A DNA stretch of 64,000 nt. Origin: Polytrichum commune (taxonomy: Eukaryota; Streptophyta; Polytrichopsida; Polytrichales; Polytrichaceae). Location: NCBI GenBank assembly GCA_950295325.1, contig OX485809.1:19034001-19098000 (forward strand), given 5' to 3'. The position numbers and the translations under genes were made by a program. Of the stretch, positions 58,401 to 64,000 are shown piece by piece; within the stretch, counting starts at the first letter, position 1, and each line of letters opens with the position of its first letter. A model generated the notes under the pieces. That model saw only the letters and a list, made by a program, of their open reading frames with translations. It did not search any database and was not told where the DNA came from.

Positions 58401-59409
58401 CAATATGTTCAAGACGTGTTTAGAATCTACATTATAACATTGTTTCCACATGCACAATATGTAGAATTCACGCCTTGGGATAAAGTGAAAAGTCTTCTAT
58501 TAAGCCCCCCCCCCCTACAAGGTGAAATTATGCTTGTAGAGTGTTAATTCAAATCCCCAAAATGCCTTAAGATGTTAGATACCAATACAATTTACAATTT
58601 GGTCAAAATGCACATAATTATTGGAGGACATGCTTGTAAATTGTTGCATGGTAGGGAGGCACCAAGGACTTTTCCTAGAAAGGTGCAATTAGAGGATAGC
58701 AAAAATGCCACAAAGTGTATCAGCTAGGGATTCTTGGTGTCTATCTTGCAGGGGACCATTTTTATTGGAGTTGAAGGCCCCTTCATCCATGGTGGATGAG
58801 TTTACACAAACATCACGAATCCCAAGCCAAGTACATCCTAAACTCTGTAATATTCATCTCCATAATGTCACACACTCTCTAATAACCTGAAACCATAGGG
58901 AACGGATGTTGTACTTCAAATCTCACTCCTTATTGTCACATTTCTCTCCCTTGTATCACGAAATTTGTCATTAATGCAAACCCTCAAAGAAGTTAACCCA
59001 CACCCTCGTATTGCGCCATGTGTCAACATGTGGAGTGTCACCTTCTTGTTCTTGTTCTTATTCTTCTTCTTCTTCTTATGTCACTTGTTGAACGTTGGTG
59101 CATGTGTCCGCCACATCGCCCGGGAAGGCCAAGTGGAGTGCACCCCACTAGTGTAGGTGATGGGAGAACAAATTCAAATTGTCCTCACATCTCATTTGTG
59201 TCATTCCATAATGTCACATGCTAAGCTAACTTTGTAATATCACATAATATCACATGCACTTTGGTTGCCACAAGCGTGATGCTACGGAGTTTAGAGTGTA
59301 TATCATAGTTATACATACACATCAACATAATTGTAGTTCGTTATACACTTGATCTTGTGCATTAAGGTAGATGGATCTTCAATGGTTATTGTTTCCAACC
59401 ATCCCACTT
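55478..59409. other. Gene-free intergenic DNA
   Basis: No supported gene. Scattered simple tracts include an 11-C run at 58505-58515 and (CTT)n near 59043-59078. Confidence 0.5.
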
Positions 59410-59740
59410 CTGCTAGGATATAAAACATGGTTTACAAATCCAAATAGGTTAACAAGATATTAACAAATCCAAATCGAGGTTGTAACCGCTTTTCTTATCA
59501 TTTTGGAGCTCACATGAACACTTAATCATTATCAAATTTACAAATTCTTATGCTACCTAAATTATCATATAGGGCCCCAACCCTCACCAATTATATTCAT
59601 TATTGAATATAGAATGGTTATCACATGTGGAGCATGTAGTCCAATCTATCTCAAATACAAACCTCATATATATATATATATACACAATCTTGTAGCCAAA
59701 TTAAATCATATACCATTCAAATATAAGTGTACCTTATTTT
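59410..59740 (-). repeat. Family H copy
   Basis: AGGATATAAAACATGGTT, CCAAATCGAGGTTGTAACCGC, GGAGCTCACATGAACACTTAATC, TGAATATAGAATGGTTATCAC and ATTCAAATATAAGTGTACC in the order seen at 12471-12850. A (TA)n run lies at 59666-59682. Confidence 0.6.
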
Positions 59741-60137
59741 TTGTAAGCATGACGTATTTATTCTTCATTTGTGTAGAGGCAAGTAACAAATTCTCAAGAG
59801 CTGGGGTTCTATTTTAAGGAATGAATGTTGGGCATAGGCAAGTGGCAAGTGGAATGAACATGGACTATAGGCAAGTGGCAATTGGCATTTGACAAGTGGT
59901 AAGTTAAGCTTTATTAGTCCGCACCCATTATGAGCCTAGGACATCAAGCCTTCACACAATATTAGATTAAGGCTTATTGTTGCATATTTTCCTACATGGC
60001 TTTTGATGCTTGCATGAAAGTTCCTTTGATACCCGGTCCATGGGACATTAAAGTTATCCTTTAACTCTCAGGGTGAGCAACCTCGCGCTTGAGATGGTAA
60101 TCGAAGAGACCAAGGGTTTGCCTCCCGGACTAAATTA

Positions 60138-60637
60138 GGTCCACATCACACACGAGACTGAGAGCCCGTGACCATTACACTTCACGTACTCCCATTGGTG
60201 GAAAAGGCGGAGCCGGTCCAGGTTCGCTTCATACTACGCTTGAGGGACCAACTGAGTATGTGAATGCAAGATGGATGTACAGTCTACATGGATTCCTACA
60301 TGGTATCGAATGGATCATGTTTCATGGTCACTTGGACTATTTTCAAAAACCACCTCTTGGAGGTAGGCCTAACACAAAACGAGGAGACCATGGCATTCCA
60401 AACACTCACAACCATTGATTTATTCTACTTTACCATGTACGAGGACCCACATGAATAAAATTTCATTGAAATAGCATTTGGTTGAGGGCCCGGTCACATA
60501 TGGTTTCACAATACACTTGAGGGTCCGTGACCACGGTACATGATTTTGGAGGTGTGTTGGGACGGCCTTTGGACACTTTCTTTTGGGCTCTCACAATTTC
60601 ATGGTCACGGCTCTTGGCGTTGTGTGTGACGTGGCCC
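60138..60637 (+). mobile_element. PIF/Harbinger-type MITE family A copy 3, 500 bp
   Basis: Left GGTCCACATCACACACGAG, right read inward GGGCCACGTCACACACAAC, with perfect TTA duplications (60135-60137, 60638-60640). It matches the family A copy at 22185-22682 over its full length (GGTGGAAAAGGCGGAGCCGG, ACTATTTTCAAAAACCACCTC). The same 64-codon frame is open here (60264-60458). It lies 0.5 kb upstream of a broken PIF/Harbinger transposase. Confidence 0.85.
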
Positions 60638-61109
60638 TTAGGGTGGCCGGAGCTAATGGCCATGGATCCTCACGTGCCAATTTCGGTAGTGTCAGGCCGG
60701 CAACAAACAATTCACCAACTTCTCCTTGTGTAGTGACTAGATCGTGGCCATGTGGCCGGGCCCATTTTTCGGCCCATGCCACACCAAAAAGCTCATCATT
60801 CCACCGGCAATGACGCCATTCCCACGTTCCAAAGCGTTTCGTTGCGAAGCAACCTCCAACCACCGCATTTCTTAAGCTTTGAGATAAGCTATGTTGAGTT
60901 CCTTCGAGCTTTAGGGCTATGAATCTTGTTAGTCCACTTAACATCACACACACCATTTCCAATAGCCTTTTTTAGATGGAGATTCACACCCTTCGTGGAC
61001 TCCGATTCTAGTTTTCGAACCGAAACCAATGATGAAATCTTGTAAGAGTTAGAATATGACATCATTAATTTTAATGTACGTTGTGGTGATGGTAGTTTGC
61101 AACACTCAT

Positions 61110-61940
61110 AACTAATTCAATGCCAACGAGCTAGACGAAGGTGACGAACAAGCCATCAACCTTAAGGAGGGAGTTACAAAAATCTTGAGTCGGGTGTGTG
61201 AGGTGCCTCCGTTGTTTAAGTCTTTGACAAATTTTGAAGTTGGAGAATTTGACTTGCTTGATTTCCTTGTGTGTCCTACAATTCTTGGCAATGCACATAG
61301 CATGGGTGATCCTAGGGTTACGAGTGGGAGGCCAATGAAGTTGGCACCTGACCAATGTTTGCTCAACTTCATCATGTTACTTGAAGCATGATAGCGTCAT
61401 TGCGTACGAGTGTTTTCAATGGAATGTCACTCGGTCCACTTTGTATGACAATGCAATATTAATTGCTACATGCATCAACGATGCACTTGCACATGAGATG
61501 TTTTGGCCCAATGAGTTGAATTAGTAGAGGTTGGGGTAGTCCACATTTTCTGGGTTGTATTGGAATTGTTGATGGCACGCTCGTCAACATTCGGAAGCCT
61601 TGGAACAATCCAAAGCATGCCAAATGTTTTGATGGCTACAAGAAAATGTATTGTGTGAACAATGTGGTGGTGGTGTCGCACAAAGGACTTTTCATTCACT
61701 TGGATTTAAGTTTTCCGGTGTCTTATCATGATGTTACAATGCTCCACCATTCCAACCTCTACAGTTGTTGGCGTGTCCACTTCACTCATGGTGACGGTTA
61801 CTTTGATTACTTGCTTGAAAATCCCAAATGCCTTGGAGATAACATGCTCGTTATGCAGTGACTTGATAATGTGGAGAGACTACCATATATGGAGCAAGGA
61901 GTACTAACGGCATACAACAAGATGCATGTTGGCTACTCTT
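61110..61940 (+). pseudogene. PIF/Harbinger (DDE_4) transposase pseudogene
   Basis: Plus-strand blocks appear in the correct order but in three frames. First, NELDEGDEQAINLK, LVCPTILGN and SGRPMKLAPDQCLLNFIMLL. A frameshift near 61380 leads to HDSVIAYECFQWNVTRSTLY, CINDALAHEMFWPNEL and a double stop (TAG TAG, 61522-61527). After another frameshift come GCIGIVDGTLVNIRKPW (first Asp codon 61571-61573), YKKMYCVNNVVVVSHKG and DLSFPVSYHDVTMLHHSNL (second Asp codon 61730-61732). LTAYNKMHVGY follows, where the catalytic Glu domain should begin, but the frame stops and that part is gone. The VDGT and SYHD motifs define the DDE_4 nuclease of plant PIF/Harbinger elements. The partner Myb-like ORF is not found. 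Confidence 0.85.
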
Positions 61941-62189
61941 GATGTTTTTTCATGAACAAGCAGTATGATGTCAAACCCTAGTCCCTCCTCTAATAGAAAA
62001 ATCTCCAATGAAGCACATTAGAGTGTTTGGTCCCCACCTCCCATCTTTGGAAGGATTAAGTTTTGTAATATGATGTCTAAGCATCGCCTAAAGGCTGGAG
62101 GAACCTGGCATGAGCGCTTGAATCATCCACTCCTTACAAAGGATGCATTGCATCCTCTTATGAGATAAGTCTGAGTCCTCCTAATTTCT

Positions 62190-62526
62190 TCAAGAGGGTT
62201 TAGTCATCCAAGAATCCACCCACATTGCAATGAAATACCAAATTGAATACATAAGAACTTCATTGACAACGAGAGTCCTCCCAACCAAAGAAAGATGAAT
62301 GGATCTCAATAGGTTTTGTAAGTTTGCCTTCACCCCTTTAAACGAAAAGTCATCCACATCTTGAATCGCCATTCCCAAACCAAAAGGTGAATCGGGCAGT
62401 TTGGAGAGGTCATCTTTGTTATCCCATGTCCAATGATAAATATCTTGCCATTGAGGTTTATCCCCATGCTTGCACCAATAACCAACATTATTATTCTAGT
62501 TGATTTGTAAGCTAGATGCAACATGA
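62190..62526 (-). pseudogene. LINE reverse-transcriptase fragment
   Basis: Minus-strand frame with NVGYWCKHGDKPQWQDIYHW, KLPDSPFGLG, DVDDFSFKGVKANL and HLSLVGRTLVVNEVLMYSIW. This is the block after the catalytic palm of plant LINE ORF2 ('...YLG.PFG...L.GR..V.N.VL....WY'). An in-frame TAG (62498-62496) stands where a Trp is usual. The palm (YxDD) and endonuclease are absent. It may be the same LINE lineage as 3724-4155. Confidence 0.7.
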
Positions 62527-63525
62527 AATGAGTTAAGGATTAAAAATCATATGATCAACATAAGGTTGCGCAACCCGCACTAAGAAGGAAGTATCATCAA
62601 CGTTTTGCTTAATGATATGGTATGTAGTGCCGACTATGTAGGGAGATTTGATAAATAATTTTAGAGGGCTTACCTACCATGAGCTAGGCAATAGACTCTA
62701 ACATGTATCAAGGGAACTCTTGAATAGAATAGGGATAACATGCTCAAAGTCACGTTGAAAGTATTGACAATAGTTTTATATATTTGTTTATTCTTGTGAA
62801 TATGTGACCTCAGTGAAAGGCACAATTTGGATATTAGAAATTGCAAGCATCACGCAAGTACCAAATGACAATCGATTGTGAAGATATTGTGAAACACCCA
62901 ATACTTAAAACATGGAGACACCCTCACTTAACACATCAATGTTCCGAAGTATGACACTTGAACAACCATATAAAGTGTATGGTCTTACTACAAATATTAC
63001 AAAAACCACTTCATTGCTTTCCTCCATCCCCCCCCCCCCTTTCCCAATCCCCCCAACACATTCTTTGTCTTAAACACACAAAAAACAATGGATCTCACCA
63101 ATTCGGTATACATCCTTAAATGTTCATATTTCCATGTTTGCTATCCTACACTATTTGAATTTGTGCACTCAACTATTTTGTGCCTTCATGGTTGTGAGAG
63201 CATAATGCTAGACAACAATTGATGCTCCCGATTCAATTATGAATTGTTAAAAGGACAACTTGAGAGGATCATATAGGACCCCTCTTACCGCCGAACAATA
63301 GGTTGATGGTGGCTCCCACCTCTCTCTAACTACGAGCAACGTGACTATGTAAACAACAACTTGTACTTTTGAATGCTTCCCTAAGCCAACACAAAACCTA
63401 CAAGTGTGTTGAGTCAAAACTTGTGAGTGTGGCGCAATCAACCAACTTTATTGGCAATTGCCGAAATCCAAGTGCTTCGAGCATATTGGTTCAAACAACA
63501 CAAATTTTAACCATATGGAACCTAC
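62527..63525. other. No gene seen
   Basis: Intergenic DNA with a 12-C tract (63028-63039). No transposon termini recognised. Confidence 0.5.
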
Positions 63526-63529
63526 TTAA

Positions 63530-63727
63530 CCCTTAAAGGACAATGCTGCCCCACGAGCTTGGTATTATTTTGGGAGAATCTTGTTCAAAATTTCTACTCC
63601 ATTGCACCAAATGGGGTTTTTAGAATGCCAAATCGAGCACCTTATGTAGTTAGTTTTTGCTATGGCTTAAAACAACAAAACCCAGGGAACAAAGTCTCCA
63701 GGAAGACTGAGCTAGTGTCTATAAGGG
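63530..63727 (-). mobile_element. TTAA-flanked MITE (piggyBac-like ends), copy 2
   Basis: TTAA (63526-63529) then CCCTTAAAGGACAATG. The next ~115 bases (GGTATTATTTTGGGAGAATC, TCCATTGCACCAAATG, AATGCCAAATCGAGCACC) are about 90-95% identical to copy 1 in reverse orientation. The rest diverges, ending TATAAGGG|TTAT (63720-63731), a decayed right end. Confidence 0.6.
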
Positions 63728-63731
63728 TTAT

Positions 63732-64000
63732 TGTCACATTGGATTAAGGATTTTATTAACAACTTAAGACTTTGCCTTTTTCGTTCCTTCCTTATTCCAC
63801 TTATCCCACCCTCTTATGATTCTTTTGTGCACTTTCAGTAGTGAGTGATTCCGTCCTTTCATAAGGTAATTTTCTATCACTCTATGGTTGTGACCTATAT
63901 CAGTCGTGAAGCTCAAAAGCTTGGCAAGTTGGCAAGGCAATTTGTCAGGACCGAAGTCCGGGTAATGTCTTTTAGTAACCACATCGTCTTGAGTATGCCA
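63732..64000. other. Right edge, no gene seen
   Basis: Short minus-strand frame (63982-63764) without known motifs. Confidence 0.4.

Noticed and set aside
60591-60962. 123-codon minus-strand frame next to the MITE
   Set aside because: Overlaps the family A right end and has no recognised motif. I could not show that it is the Myb-like partner of a PIF/Harbinger element.
1-64000. LTR retrotransposon or endogenous virus
   Set aside because: No gag/pol motifs, primer-binding site or paired long terminal repeats were seen. The repeats found are DNA elements, LINE/SINE pieces or unclassified families.

Overview
The window looks like nuclear DNA of a land plant with a large, AT-rich, repeat-filled genome. 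It holds only two clear host genes in 64 kb. One is a SEC12-like WD40 gene cut by the left edge (minus strand, 18-1630). The other is an intronless F-box/kelch gene of the At1g80440/KMD type (minus strand, 17843-19057). Spliceosomal introns, plant LINE, MULE and PIF/Harbinger relics, and many MITEs support this. I recall the MULE and LINE protein types mainly from non-seed plants (mosses, liverworts, lycophytes), but the lineage cannot be settled from sequence alone.

Layout. 1-2362: SEC12-like gene, its leader and a small fold-back element. 3285-4155: dispersed repeats and a LINE 3' relic. 5880-11013: an accessory region with a spliced gene of unknown family (6998-8095, plus), an acidic-tail ORF (8112-8342, plus), and a broken MULE transposase (8729-9599, minus, probable 5' exon at 10627-10898). 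A 0.9-kb terminal-inverted-repeat element splits the MULE. The two genes converge, as mudrA and mudrB do in maize MuDR. 12078-12850: a MITE inserted in an older repeat. 14590-17380: no recognised gene. 17380-19600: F-box/kelch gene. 20139-21600: tandem array with 141-bp and 245-bp units. 21854-26208: a nest of MITEs.

26200-60100 is almost gene-free. It is built from degenerate copies of a few dispersed families, two SINE-like copies, fold-back elements, microsatellites and long C/G homopolymers. It includes a TTAA-flanked MITE pair and a hAT-like MITE with an intact 8-bp target duplication. 60138-62526 has a 500-bp MITE, a frameshifted PIF/Harbinger transposase and a LINE reverse-transcriptase fragment.

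Several MITE families carry TTA or TAA target duplications, the PIF/Harbinger preference, so the broken DDE gene at 61.1-61.9 kb is a relic of the kind of enzyme that could have moved them. Start codons were chosen as ATG. The F-box frame extends upstream only through a TTG codon and then meets an in-frame stop.
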